A stretch of DNA of 64,000 nt from Azoarcus sp. (GTDB lineage Bacteria > Pseudomonadota > Gammaproteobacteria > Burkholderiales > Rhodocyclaceae): positions 57,176-121,175 of the forward strand of contig DYFV01000004.1 in NCBI GenBank assembly GCA_020725025.1, given 5' to 3'. Below the pieces are notes generated by a model. It was not told where the DNA came from, did no database searches, and saw nothing but the letters and a program-made list of their open reading frames with translations. The translations under genes were made by a program, and so were the position numbers. The first letter of the stretch is position 1; each line of letters opens with the position of its first letter. Shown piece by piece: positions 7,968-16,318 of the stretch.

Positions 7968-8921
7968 ATGCACGCAACCCTGCCCCTGCTCCAGGCCACC
8001 GACTTTCCGCCCCTGCGCCGCCGCGCCCTCGAGACGCTGCAGGTGAATCTCGGCTACCGCTGTAACCAGAGCTGCCTGCACTGCCACGTCAACGCCGGCC
8101 CCAGGCGCACCGAGACGATGGATCGCGACACGCTGGCGCTGATTCCGCGGGTGCTCGCCGCACGGCGGCTTACGGTGCTCGACCTCACCGGCGGCGCGCC
8201 CGAGCTGCACCCGGGCTTTCGCGGGCTGGTGCGCGCGGCGCGCGCGCTGGGCGTCAAGGTGATGGACCGCTGCAACCTCACCGTGCTCCTCGAGCCGGGT
8301 CTGGAGGACCTCGCCTGTTTCCTGGCGGAGGAAGGCGTGGAGATCGTCGCTTCGCTCCCCTGCTATTCGGCCGCCAACGTGGACCGCCAGCGGGGCGAGG
8401 GCGTGTTCGACAAGAGCCTCACTGGCCTGAAGATCCTGAACGAGCTGGGCTACGGACGCGACGGCAGCGGGCTGGTCCTGAACCTGGTCTACAACCCCCT
8501 CGGCCCCAGCCTCCCACCACCCCAGGCGGCGCTGGAGGCGGCCTACCGGCGCGAGCTCGCCGAGCACTTCGGCATCGTCTTCAATCATCTGTACACGCTC
8601 GCCAACATGCCCATCCAGCGCTTCGGCAGCACGCTGGTCTCGAAGGGGCAGTTCACCGACTACATGCGCCTCCTCAGGGAAAACCATGCCGCGGCGAACC
8701 TGGAGAACGTGATGTGCCGCAGCCTGGTGAGCGTGGACTGGCAGGGCTGGCTCTACGACTGCGACTTCAACCAGCAGCTGCGCCTGCCCATGAGCGGCCG
8801 TGGCCGCCCGCACCTGCGGGACCTGCTCGACGAGGACCTGGAAGGCCGCGCCATCCAGGTGGCCGACCACTGCTACGGCTGCACCGCCGGGCAGGGCAGC
8901 AGCTGCAGCGGCGCGCTGTGA
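7968..8921 (+). CDS. arsS: radical SAM/Cys-rich protein ArsS (arsenosugar biosynthesis type)
   Basis: The product is 317 residues. The radical SAM cluster motif is C32-NQS-C36-LH-C39, followed by DLTGGAPELHPGFR. The C-terminal Cys-rich domain (VMCRSLVSVDWQG, then DCDFNQQL and HCYGCTAGQGSSC) is the DUF3641 part. ArsS enzymes act on dimethylarsenic made by ArsM and form a 5'-deoxyadenosyl-arsenic compound on the way to arsenosugars. ATG at 7968 has GAGGATC upstream. It heads a four-gene operon whose other members are those usually found with this family. No arsM is present in the window. Confidence 0.88.
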   Translation: MHATLPLLQATDFPPLRRRALETLQVNLGYRCNQSCLHCHVNAGPRRTETMDRDTLALIPRVLAARRLTVLDLTGGAPELHPGFRGLVRAARALGVKVMDRCNLTVLLEPGLEDLACFLAEEGVEIVASLPCYSAANVDRQRGEGVFDKSLTGLKILNELGYGRDGSGLVLNLVYNPLGPSLPPPQAALEAAYRRELAEHFGIVFNHLYTLANMPIQRFGSTLVSKGQFTDYMRLLRENHAAANLENVMCRSLVSVDWQGWLYDCDFNQQLRLPMSGRGRPHLRDLLDEDLEGRAIQVADHCYGCTAGQGSSCSGAL

Positions 8922-8937
8922 CGCCCGCTGCCCGCCC

Positions 8938-11091
8938 ATGAACCGGCGCGTCCTGCTTCTCGCGGCGCTCGCGGTGGCGGCGGTCGCCTTCTTCGCCTTC
9001 GACCTCGACCGCCACCTCACCCTGGACGCGCTGAAGGCCCGCCAGGCCGAGCTCGCCGCCCTGCGCGAAGGCTCGCCGTGGACCGTCGCCGCGGTCTTCT
9101 TCGTGGTGTACGTGGCGGTGACCGCCCTGTCGCTGCCCGGCGCGGCCATCATGACCCTCGCCGCCGGCGCGCTTTTCGGGCTCGTCGCCGGCACCGTGCT
9201 GGTGTCCTTCGCTTCCACCATCGGCGCGACCCTCGCCTTCCTCGTCTCGCGCTTCCTGCTGCGCGACTGGGTGCGCAAGCGCTTTCCGGCGCGGCTCGAG
9301 GCGATCGACCGGGGCGTGGCCCGCGACGGCGCCTTCTACCTGTTCACCCTGCGCCTGGTGCCGGTCTTCCCCTTCTTCCTCGTCAACCTGCTGATGGGTC
9401 TCACGCCGATGCGCACCCTCACCTACTACTGGGTGAGCCAGCTGGGCATGCTCCCCGGCACCGTGGTGTACGTGAACGCCGGCACCCAGCTCGCGCGCAT
9501 CGACAGCCTCTCCGGCATCCTGTCGCCGGCGCTCGTCGCCTCCTTCGCCCTGCTCGGGGTCTTCCCCTTCGTCGCCCGCCGACTCGTGGAGCTGGTACGC
9601 CGGCGCCGGGTCTATGCGCGCTGGCCGCGCCCGCGGCGCTTCGACCGCAACCTGGTGGTGATCGGCGGCGGCGCGGCGGGCCTGGTGACGGCCTATATCG
9701 CCGCGGCGGTGCGCGCCAAGGTCACCCTGGTGGAGGCGCACCGCATGGGCGGCGACTGCCTCAACTTCGGCTGCGTGCCGAGCAAGGCGCTGATCCGCAG
9801 CGCCCGCATGGCCCACGAACTGCGCCAGGCGCCGCGCTACGGGCTCGCCGCCGAAGGCGTGCGGGTCGACTTCCGGGCGGTGATGGCGCGGGTGCACGCG
9901 GTGATCCGCGCCGTCGCGCCCCACGACAGCGTGGAGCGCTACACCGCGCTGGGGGTGGAGGTGCTGAAGGGCCATGCGCGCGTGGTCGATCCGTGGACGG
10001 TGGAGGTCGCCCTGAACGGCGGCGGCACGCGCCGGCTCGCCACCCGCGCCATCGTGATCGCGGCCGGCGCCCGCCCCTTCGTGCCCCAGCTGCCCGGACT
10101 CGACGAGGTCGGCTTCGTCACCAGCGACACGCTGTGGGACGAGTTCACGCGGCTGGACGCCGCCCCGGCGCGGCTCGCGGTGCTGGGCGGCGGCCCGATC
10201 GGCTGCGAGCTGGCCCAGGCCTTCGCGCGCCTGGGCTCGCGGGTGGTGCAGGTGGAGATGGCGCCGCGCCTCATGGGGCGCGAGGACGAGGAGGTCTCGG
10301 CGCGGGTGCAGGCGGCGCTCGAAGCCGACGGCGTGGAGGTGCTCGCCGGCCACACCGCGCTGCGCTGCGAGCGCGACGGGGACACGAAGCGGTTGATCGT
10401 CGCCCGCGACGGGGCCGAGCGCGCGCTCGAGTTCGACGCCCTGCTGGTGGCGGTCGGCCGCGCGGCACGCCTTTCCGGGTACGGGCTGGAGGAGCTGAGC
10501 ATCCCCACCGAGCGCACCGTGCTCACCAACGAGTACCTGGAGACGCTCTACCCGAACATCTACGCTGCGGGGGACGTCGCCGGCCCCTATCAGTTCACCC
10601 ACACCGCCGCACACATGGCCTGGTTCGCGGCGGTGAACGCGCTCTTCGGCAACGTCCGCCGCTTCCGCGTGGATTGGTCGGTGGTGCCCTCGACCACCTT
10701 CGTCGCGCCAGAGGTGGCCCGCGTGGGCCTGAACGAGCAGGAGGCGCGCGCCCGGGGCATCGCCTACGAGGTCACGCGCTACGAGCTCGCCGAGCTCGAC
10801 CGGGCCATCGTCGAGGGCGCCACGGAGGGCTTCGTGAAGGTTCTCACCGTGCCCGGCCGCGACCGCATCCTCGGGGTGACCATCGTCGGCGAGCACGCCG
10901 GCGAGCTCCTGGCGGAGTACGTGCTGGCGATGCGCCACAAGCTCGGCCTGGGCAAGATCCTCTCGACCATCCATCCCTATCCGACGCTTGCCGAGGCCAA
11001 CAAGTACGCCGCCGGGGAGTGGAAGCGCGCCCACGCCCCACAGCGCCTGCTGCGCTGGATAGGGCGCTACCACGCTTGGAGGCTGGGGTGA
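8938..11091 (+). CDS. TVP38/TMEM64 membrane domain fused to mercuric-reductase-like FAD disulfide oxidoreductase
   Basis: The product is 717 residues. Residues 1 to about 230 form a DedA/TVP38-type membrane domain (FTLRLVPVFPFFLVNLLMG is its characteristic stretch). From residue 240 there is a class I pyridine nucleotide-disulfide oxidoreductase. It has an FAD loop GGGAAG, redox cysteines C274 and C279 in GGDCLNFGCVPSKAL, an NAD loop VLGGGPIGCELAQ, and the C-terminal dimerisation domain ending near HPYPTLAEANKYAAG. No extra mercury-binding CC pair is seen at the C-terminus. The fusion puts the reductase on the cytoplasmic membrane. ATG at 8938 lies 16 bases after arsS. Its substrate is unproven; a thiol or arsenic redox step is a reasonable guess. 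Confidence 0.88.
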   Translation: MNRRVLLLAALAVAAVAFFAFDLDRHLTLDALKARQAELAALREGSPWTVAAVFFVVYVAVTALSLPGAAIMTLAAGALFGLVAGTVLVSFASTIGATLAFLVSRFLLRDWVRKRFPARLEAIDRGVARDGAFYLFTLRLVPVFPFFLVNLLMGLTPMRTLTYYWVSQLGMLPGTVVYVNAGTQLARIDSLSGILSPALVASFALLGVFPFVARRLVELVRRRRVYARWPRPRRFDRNLVVIGGGAAGLVTAYIAAAVRAKVTLVEAHRMGGDCLNFGCVPSKALIRSARMAHELRQAPRYGLAAEGVRVDFRAVMARVHAVIRAVAPHDSVERYTALGVEVLKGHARVVDPWTVEVALNGGGTRRLATRAIVIAAGARPFVPQLPGLDEVGFVTSDTLWDEFTRLDAAPARLAVLGGGPIGCELAQAFARLGSRVVQVEMAPRLMGREDEEVSARVQAALEADGVEVLAGHTALRCERDGDTKRLIVARDGAERALEFDALLVAVGRAARLSGYGLEELSIPTERTVLTNEYLETLYPNIYAAGDVAGPYQFTHTAAHMAWFAAVNALFGNVRRFRVDWSVVPSTTFVAPEVARVGLNEQEARARGIAYEVTRYELAELDRAIVEGATEGFVKVLTVPGRDRILGVTIVGEHAGELLAEYVLAMRHKLGLGKILSTIHPYPTLAEANKYAAGEWKRAHAPQRLLRWIGRYHAWRLG

Positions 11092-11777
11092 AGCTCGCCA
11101 TCGTGGTGCCGGTGCTGGACGAGGCGGAGAACCTGCCGCGGCTGCTGGCCGCCCTCGCCCCGCTGCGCGAACGCGGCGCGGAGATCGTGGTTGCCGACGG
11201 CGGCAGCCGCGACGGCTCGCCCGCGCTCGCTGCGGAAGCCGGCGCCCGAGTCGTCGCCGCCCCGCGCGGCCGCGCTCGGCAGATGAATGCCGGCGCAGCG
11301 CAGGCGACGGGCGACGTACTGCTCTTCCTCCACGCCGACACCCTGCTTCCGCCCGCGGCCGACCGGCTGGTGCACGACGCCCTCGCCGACGGCCGCCACG
11401 TCTGGGGCCGCTTCGACGTGTCGATCGAGGGCCGCCCGCCCATGCTGCGCGTCGTGGCGTGGATGATGAACCGGCGCTCCCGGCTCACCGGCATCGCCAC
11501 CGGCGACCAGGCGATGTTCGTCTCACGCGCGGCCTTCGAGGCCGTGGGCGGCTTCCCCGATCTGCCGCTCATGGAGGACATCGAGCTCTCGCGCCGGCTC
11601 AAGGCGCGCTCCGCGCCCGCCTGCCTGCGCGCGCGGGTGCGCACCTCCGGCCGGCGCTGGGAGCGCCACGGGGTGTGGCGAACCATCTTCCTCATGTGGC
11701 GCCTGCGCTGGGCGTGGTGGCGCGGCACCCCGGCCGAGACGCTCGCCGCGCGCTACCGCGCCCCGGAGAGATCGTGA
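11088..11777 (+). CDS. TIGR04283-type arsenosugar-cluster family 2 glycosyltransferase
   Basis: The product is 229 residues. It has a GT-A fold start (LAIVVPVLDEAENLPRLL), DGGSRDGS, RARQMNAGA, the DxD-like LLFLHADT and GGFPDLPLMEDIELSRRL. These are the marks of the family 2 glycosyltransferases found next to arsS. It probably transfers or builds the sugar part of an arsenosugar. The start is GTG at 11088, inside a GTGA overlap with the previous gene, with GGAGG close upstream. The C-terminus RTIFLMWRLRWAWWRG may contact the membrane. Confidence 0.85.
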   Translation: MKLAIVVPVLDEAENLPRLLAALAPLRERGAEIVVADGGSRDGSPALAAEAGARVVAAPRGRARQMNAGAAQATGDVLLFLHADTLLPPAADRLVHDALADGRHVWGRFDVSIEGRPPMLRVVAWMMNRRSRLTGIATGDQAMFVSRAAFEAVGGFPDLPLMEDIELSRRLKARSAPACLRARVRTSGRRWERHGVWRTIFLMWRLRWAWWRGTPAETLAARYRAPERS

Positions 11778-12382
11778 GGCCGGTGCGCATCCTCGTCTTC
11801 GCCAAGGCACCGCTGCCCGGGCTCGCCAAGACCCGCCTCATCCCGGCGCTCGGCGCAGACGGGGCCGCGGCGCTCGCCCGCCGCATGCTGGACGACACCC
11901 TGGCAGCGGTCCTCGCCGCCGACGTCGGGCCGGTCGAGCTGTGTGCGACACCCGCCGTCGACGCTCCCGCCTGGGGCGGCGTGGCGATCCCGTCAGGCGT
12001 CGCCACGAGCGATCAGGGCGCGGGCGATCTCGGCGCACGGCTCGCCCGCGCCACCGCGAGAACCTGCGCGCGCGGCGAGGCCGCAATCCTCGTGGGGACC
12101 GACTGCCCCGGCCTGCGCCCGTCCCTGTTGCGCACCGCGGCGGCCGTCCTGGGGACCGGATGCTGCGTGATCCACCCGACCGCCGACGGCGGCTACGCGC
12201 TCCTGGGGCTCACCGCATTCGACGCCTCGCTGTTCGACGGCATCGCCTGGGGCGGCGACGGCGTGGCCGCCGCCACCCTCGGCCGCCTGGCCGCGCTCGG
12301 GTGGCCGGTGCACGTCGGCGAGCACCTGCACGACATCGACACGCCGGCGGACCTGGCGTGGCTGCCCGTCGGGCCCGCCTGA
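11774..12382 (+). CDS. TIGR04282-type arsenosugar-cluster glycosyltransferase (CofC/MobA-like fold)
   Basis: The product is 202 residues. The N-terminus ILVFAKAPLPGLAKTRLIP is the nucleotide-binding start of this CofC-like family. It is followed by ILVGTDCPGL and HPTADGGYALLGL, which carry the metal and substrate contacts, and ends with VHDIDTP-like HLHDIDTPADLAWL. It starts with GTG at 11774 within a GTGA overlap, so translation is coupled to the preceding glycosyltransferase. It is the last gene of the arsS operon. The exact donor and acceptor are unknown. Confidence 0.85.
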   Translation: MRPVRILVFAKAPLPGLAKTRLIPALGADGAAALARRMLDDTLAAVLAADVGPVELCATPAVDAPAWGGVAIPSGVATSDQGAGDLGARLARATARTCARGEAAILVGTDCPGLRPSLLRTAAAVLGTGCCVIHPTADGGYALLGLTAFDASLFDGIAWGGDGVAAATLGRLAALGWPVHVGEHLHDIDTPADLAWLPVGPA

Positions 12383-12416
12383 TCGGTACCGCGGACGGAT
12401 ACCGTCCATCCCGTAG

Positions 12417-12429
12417 TTACAAATGGTGA
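12417..12429 (+). promoter_or_regulatory. shared upstream motif TTACAAATGGTGA, copy 1
   Basis: This 13-base sequence lies 137 bases before the PA2779-like gene. The same pattern, TTACA-WW-TGGTGA, recurs at 13017-13029 before the OmpA gene. Only the two central bases differ. It may be a regulator site or part of a promoter; no known site class is recognised. Confidence 0.35.
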
Positions 12430-12483
12430 TGCTTTCGTCCCGGCAGGGACCGTCCCCGCCCTGGAATGCCGGGAAGCGCTTCA

Positions 12484-12489
12484 TATAAT
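12484..12489 (+). promoter_or_regulatory. candidate -10 box of the PA2779-like gene
   Basis: A consensus TATAAT stands out in GC-rich surroundings, 76 bases before the start codon at 12566. No good -35 box is seen 16-18 bases upstream, so an activator may be needed. Confidence 0.45.
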
Positions 12490-12565
12490 GGAATAGCACC
12501 GGTCGAGTCCCGCGAACGGTGGGGCTCGGCCGCGTACACCTGCTGCATTACCCAGGAGAACAACA

Positions 12566-12967
12566 ATGACGCGGTTCAAACGCTTCCTGGCGAGCCTGCT
12601 CGCCGTCTGCTTCGCCTACGGCACGCTCCTCCAGAGCGCCCAGGCGGCACTTCTCACCACCGAACAGGCCGCGCGGGTCGAGGCACGCGCAGACGACGCA
12701 AGCTCGCCGCATGCACGGCTCGCCGCGGCGCTCTCACGCGCCGACGTGCAGGCCGAAATGGAGCGCCTCGGCATCTCCGCGGACCAGGCCGCGGTGCGTA
12801 TCGCGCAGCTCACCGACGAAGAAGCGAGCCGGCTCGCGCAGCACATCGAGACCGCACCGGCCGGCGCCGGCGTCCTGGGCGCGGTCCTGCTGGTGTTCTT
12901 CGTCCTGCTGCTCACGGATATTCTCGGCTTCACCAAGGTCTTCCCGTTCACCCGGTCGGTCAGGTGA
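12566..12967 (+). CDS. PA2779-family exported/membrane protein
   Basis: The product is 133 residues. A signal peptide (about residues 1-28, ending AQAA) is followed by a helical domain with RADVQAEMERLGISADQAAVR and LTDEEASRLAQHIE. One C-terminal membrane segment VLGAVLLVFFVLLLTDILG follows. This is the layout of PA2779-like proteins, which usually sit beside a PA2778-like cysteine peptidase. No such peptidase is adjacent here. ATG at 12566 has GGAGAA upstream. Function unknown. Confidence 0.75.
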   Translation: MTRFKRFLASLLAVCFAYGTLLQSAQAALLTTEQAARVEARADDASSPHARLAAALSRADVQAEMERLGISADQAAVRIAQLTDEEASRLAQHIETAPAGAGVLGAVLLVFFVLLLTDILGFTKVFPFTRSVR

Positions 12968-13016
12968 TTCCGGCAAAGCGAACCGGCGCGGACGGGGTTC
13001 CACCCCGTCGCGCCGC

Positions 13017-13029
13017 TTACATTTGGTGA
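13017..13029 (+). promoter_or_regulatory. shared upstream motif TTACATTTGGTGA, copy 2
   Basis: This is the second copy of the TTACA-WW-TGGTGA pattern also seen at 12417-12429. It lies 75 bases before the OmpA-family gene. Presence before two adjacent envelope-protein genes suggests common control, but two copies are weak evidence. Confidence 0.35.
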
Positions 13030-13103
13030 CCACGCGCGCGAGGCCCGGCGCGGTTCGAACCGGCACAATCGCCCCCCCGGATGACAACAAGGAGGACGAA
13101 GGT

Positions 13104-13760
13104 ATGATCCGAACCATGCTTCTCGCCGCCGCGGCGACCGTGCTCTCGGTCGGTTGCGCCCAGAACCCCTACTACGGCGACACCGCGAAGACCGCCCGTG
13201 GCGCCACCATCGGCGCGGGCGCCGGAGCGGTGCTCGGCAACGTGGTGTCCGGCAAGGGTGACAAGACCCAGGGCACGCTCATCGGGGCCGCCGTCGGGGC
13301 CACCGTGGGCGGCCTGATCGGACGCCAGATGGACAAGCAGGAGGCGGAGCTGCGCCAGCAGATGCAGGGCACCGGCGTCGAGGTCCAGCGCCAGGGCGAC
13401 ACGATCCGCCTGCAGGCGCCCGAGAACATCACCTTCGACACCAACCGCGCCGACGTCAAGCCGCAGTTCCAGCCCGTGCTGTCGCAACTCGCGCAGAGCA
13501 TCCAGCAGTATCCCGGCACGGTGGTGCAGATCGAAGGGCATACGGACTCCACCGGCGCGGCCGCGTACAACCAGACGCTGTCCGAGAACCGTGCCAACGC
13601 GGTGCGCAGCTATCTCGTGCAACGCGGCGTGGAGCCTGCGCGCCTGGTCGCCGTCGGCTACGGGGCGAGCCGCCCGGTCGCGAGCAACGCCACCGCCGCC
13701 GGCCGCGCGCAGAACCGGCGGGTGGAGCTGCTGATCGTGCCGCAGCAGGCCGCACAGTAA
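13104..13760 (+). CDS. OmpA-family lipoprotein with glycine-zipper segment
   Basis: The product is 218 residues. The N-terminus resembles a lipoprotein signal with Cys18 in SVGCAQN (imperfect lipobox). A glycine-zipper stretch at about residues 33-75 (GATIGAGAGAVLGN and GAAVGATVGGLIG) can insert in membranes. The C-terminal OmpA domain (about 105-210) has ITFDTNRADVKPQF, VQIEGHTDSTG and NQTLSENRANAVRSYL, which bind peptidoglycan. It anchors the outer membrane to the cell wall. AAGGAGGA lies before the ATG at 13104. It is followed by a strong stem-loop. Confidence 0.88.
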   Translation: MIRTMLLAAAATVLSVGCAQNPYYGDTAKTARGATIGAGAGAVLGNVVSGKGDKTQGTLIGAAVGATVGGLIGRQMDKQEAELRQQMQGTGVEVQRQGDTIRLQAPENITFDTNRADVKPQFQPVLSQLAQSIQQYPGTVVQIEGHTDSTGAAAYNQTLSENRANAVRSYLVQRGVEPARLVAVGYGASRPVASNATAAGRAQNRRVELLIVPQQAAQ

Positions 13761-13799
13761 TCGGTCTCGGGCGTCAAGTCCCGATTCACGCCTCCGGTA

Positions 13800-13832
13800 G
13801 CGCGCGGCCCTGCCGACCCAGGGGCCGCGCGC
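13800..13832 (+). terminator. stem-loop after the OmpA-family gene
   Basis: GCGCGCGGCCC (13800-13810) can pair with GGGCCGCGCGC (13822-13832) around an 11-base loop. There is no T-run, so it is not a classical rho-independent terminator. It may stabilise the 3' end or act with Rho. Confidence 0.5.
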
Positions 13833-13924
13833 GTCATGCGGTAAGGACGATCGGGTAAGGGACTTTCCCGGACGACGGGGGGCGGGTACTCTTGCGCACT
13901 TGGTTCGCTACCGGTGCGTCGACG

Positions 13925-15220
13925 ATGTCCCTTTTCCAAGAACACCCGCAACGCCAGGCACTCAACGACGAGGTCCACGCCCGCCCGCCGGTCCCGCTGG
14001 ACACCCCCGAGCTCGTCACCTACCTCGCCTTCCTGCACCAGGACGGAAGCGCAGTGCGCGAGGGCATCCATCTGCGCCTGCTCGCCGAGCAGCTCGGGCT
14101 GCCCACGCCGGACACCGAATCCGGACACGTCTTCCTCGATGCCGGCACCTTCCGCCTGAAGTGGGAGCGGCACAACGAGTTCTCCAGCTACGCCTTCTTC
14201 CGCCGCGTGCAGCTCGGGGACGCCAGCGAGGAGCATGCGCTCTACGCCGTCCCGGCCTCCTGGCGCAAGGACATTCCCGGCCAGCTCATCGTCGCCACCC
14301 ACGTGGAGGTGCGGCCGGCGGCCGACGTGTCGCCCGAGATCGTCGCCCAGCAGCTCTCGCCACGCGGGCCGGCCCAGGTCGCCGCGCGGGTGGCCGACGG
14401 CGCCGGCTGGATCTTCACCGACTTCCACATCCACGAAGGCTTCTCGCGCTTTCTCGTCATCGACGCCTCGTTCACGCCACGCCAGGCTGGACGCATCGTG
14501 CAGCGCCTCCTCGAGATCGAGACCTACCGCGTCATGGCGCTGCTCGCCTTCCCGGTCGCGAAGCAGGTAGGACGGCTGCTGTCGCGCGCCGAGGACGAGC
14601 TGGCCGACCTGATGGACAACCTGGGGGCGGCCACCACCCCCGAGGACGACGGCGCGGTGCTCGCCCGCCTCACCCGGCTCGCCGCCGACGTGGAGCGCTC
14701 GGTCGCCCGCACCACCTTCCGCTTCGGCGCCGCCGCGGCCTATTACCGCCTGGTCCAGCAGCGCATCGAGGACCTGCGCGAGACGCGCCTCACCGGCTTC
14801 CAGACGCTGCACGAGTTCATGGAACGGCGCCTCACCCCGGCGATCGCCACCTGTGCCACCATGGCCCGCCGCCAGGACGATCTCTCCGGCCGCGTGGCGC
14901 GCAACTCGCAGCTGCTGCGTACCCGCGTCGACATCGAGCTGCAGCGCCAGAACCAGGAGCTGCTCGCCCAGATGAATCGCCGTGCCCGGCTGCAGCTGCG
15001 CCTTCAGGAAACGGTGGAAGGTCTGTCGGTGGTGGCCATCACCTACTACGGCTCGCAGCTGGTGAACTATCTCGCCAAGGGCACCAAGCCCTTCCTCGGC
15101 CCGGCCACCCCCGAAGTGATCACGGCGATCTCCATCCCGGTGATCGCCGGCTTCGTGGCGCTCGGCCTGCGCCGCATGCGCCGCGCGCTCGCCGCCGAGG
15201 AAGCGCACGCGGCGCACTGA
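13925..15220 (+). CDS. DUF3422 family membrane protein
   Basis: The product is 431 residues. The start SLFQEHPQRQALNDEVHARPP is the conserved opening of DUF3422 proteins. It is followed by HNEFSSYAFFR and the helical YRLVQQRIEDLRETRL region. Near the C-terminus come LSVVAITYYGSQLVNYLAKG and a membrane stretch (about residues 385-415). The long helical middle may be a coiled coil, as in magnesium/CorA-like layouts, but the function is unknown. ATG at 13925 lacks a clear ribosome site; an in-frame TTG at 13892 is possible. Confidence 0.8.
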   Translation: MSLFQEHPQRQALNDEVHARPPVPLDTPELVTYLAFLHQDGSAVREGIHLRLLAEQLGLPTPDTESGHVFLDAGTFRLKWERHNEFSSYAFFRRVQLGDASEEHALYAVPASWRKDIPGQLIVATHVEVRPAADVSPEIVAQQLSPRGPAQVAARVADGAGWIFTDFHIHEGFSRFLVIDASFTPRQAGRIVQRLLEIETYRVMALLAFPVAKQVGRLLSRAEDELADLMDNLGAATTPEDDGAVLARLTRLAADVERSVARTTFRFGAAAAYYRLVQQRIEDLRETRLTGFQTLHEFMERRLTPAIATCATMARRQDDLSGRVARNSQLLRTRVDIELQRQNQELLAQMNRRARLQLRLQETVEGLSVVAITYYGSQLVNYLAKGTKPFLGPATPEVITAISIPVIAGFVALGLRRMRRALAAEEAHAAH

Positions 15221-15252
15221 GCCCGGGTTCGCACGCCGCGCGCCCCGCGCCC

Positions 15253-15258
15253 TATAAT
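15253..15258 (+). promoter_or_regulatory. candidate -10 box of purC
   Basis: A consensus TATAAT lies 34 bases before the GTG start of purC. The -35 region is poor. No other control element, such as a clear PurR box, was seen. Confidence 0.45.
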
Positions 15259-15286
15259 TCCTGTTTTTTTCCGCAAGAGTCCGACC

Positions 15287-16222
15287 GTGGCCACTCCCCT
15301 GTTCGAATCCTCCATCAAGAGTCTGCCGCTCCTCGGCCGCGGCAAGGTGCGCGACATCTACGCCGTGGGCGAGGACAAGCTCCTCATCGTCACCAGCGAC
15401 CGGCTCTCGGCCTTCGACGTGATCCTGCCCGATCCGATTCCGGACAAGGGGCGGGTGCTCACCGCGACGGCGCTGTTCTGGTTCGACCGGCTCGGCCACA
15501 TCGTGCCCAACCAGCTCACCGGCATCGATCCGGAGTCGGTGGTCGCCGCCGACGAGCGCGAGCAGGTGCGCGGCCGCGCCCTGGTGGTGAAGCGCCTCAC
15601 GCCGCTGCCCATCGAGGCGGTGGTGCGCGGCTACGTGATCGGCTCGGGCTGGAACGACTACCGCGCCACCGGCGCCATCTGCGGCATCGCGCTGCCGCCC
15701 GGACTCAAGCAGGCGGCGAAGCTCCCCGCTCCGATCTTCACCCCGGCGACCAAGGCCGAGGCCGGCGACCACGACGAGAACATCTCCTTCGAGCAGGCCC
15801 AGGCGCGCTGCGCCGAGGTGCTGGCCGGCCCGCTCGCGGGTACCGGCAGGAACGGCGCCGAGCTCGCCGCCCAGGCGCGCGACGCGGCCATCGCCCTCTA
15901 CACCGAGGCGGCCGAGTACGCGGCCGGGCGCGGCATCCTCATCGCCGACACCAAGTTCGAGTTCGGCATCGACGCGGCCGGCACCCTGCACCTCATCGAC
16001 GAGGCGCTCACCCCGGACTCGTCGCGCTTCTGGCCGGCCGACAGCTACCAGGAAGGCATCAGCCCCCCGAGCTTCGACAAGCAGTACGTGCGCGACTACC
16101 TGGAGACCCTCGACTGGGGCAAGAAGGCCCCCGGCCCGCGCCTTCCCGCCGAGGTGATCGAGCGCACCGCGGCCAAGTACCGCGAGGCGTACGAGCGGCT
16201 CACCGGGCGCACGCTGGACTGA
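15287..16222 (+). CDS. purC: phosphoribosylaminoimidazole-succinocarboxamide synthase
   Basis: The product is 311 residues. PurC joins CAIR with aspartate, using ATP, in purine synthesis. Marks of the family are [50 protein letters not shown], and [17 protein letters not shown] with [14 protein letters not shown]. This is the longer form common in betaproteobacteria. The start is GTG at 15287. It stands apart from purH-purD, which lie at 38.7-41.6 kb. Confidence 0.95.
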   Translation: MATPLFESSIKSLPLLGRGKVRDIYAVGEDKLLIVTSDRLSAFDVILPDPIPDKGRVLTATALFWFDRLGHIVPNQLTGIDPESVVAADEREQVRGRALVVKRLTPLPIEAVVRGYVIGSGWNDYRATGAICGIALPPGLKQAAKLPAPIFTPATKAEAGDHDENISFEQAQARCAEVLAGPLAGTGRNGAELAAQARDAAIALYTEAAEYAAGRGILIADTKFEFGIDAAGTLHLIDEALTPDSSRFWPADSYQEGISPPSFDKQYVRDYLETLDWGKKAPGPRLPAEVIERTAAKYREAYERLTGRTLD

Positions 16223-16318
16223 AGCCGGCGCCGCGCGCGGATCGGACCTGGGACAACGCGCGAACGCCAACCAGAACAAGGCCGGGACCCGCCCGGGCAC
16301 CCGGCCGCAGGAGACCTC

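Noticed and set aside
8767..11073. Long open frame (768 codons) on the minus strand opposite the TVP38-reductase gene
   Set aside because: It is antisense to a gene with clear motifs. It is rich in His, Gly and Arg, as expected from the complement of GC-rich codons. It has no domain pattern.
15287..15340. GTTCGAATCC resembling a tRNA T-arm
   Set aside because: It is the coding sequence of the PurC N-terminus; no acceptor stem or anticodon arm can be folded around it.
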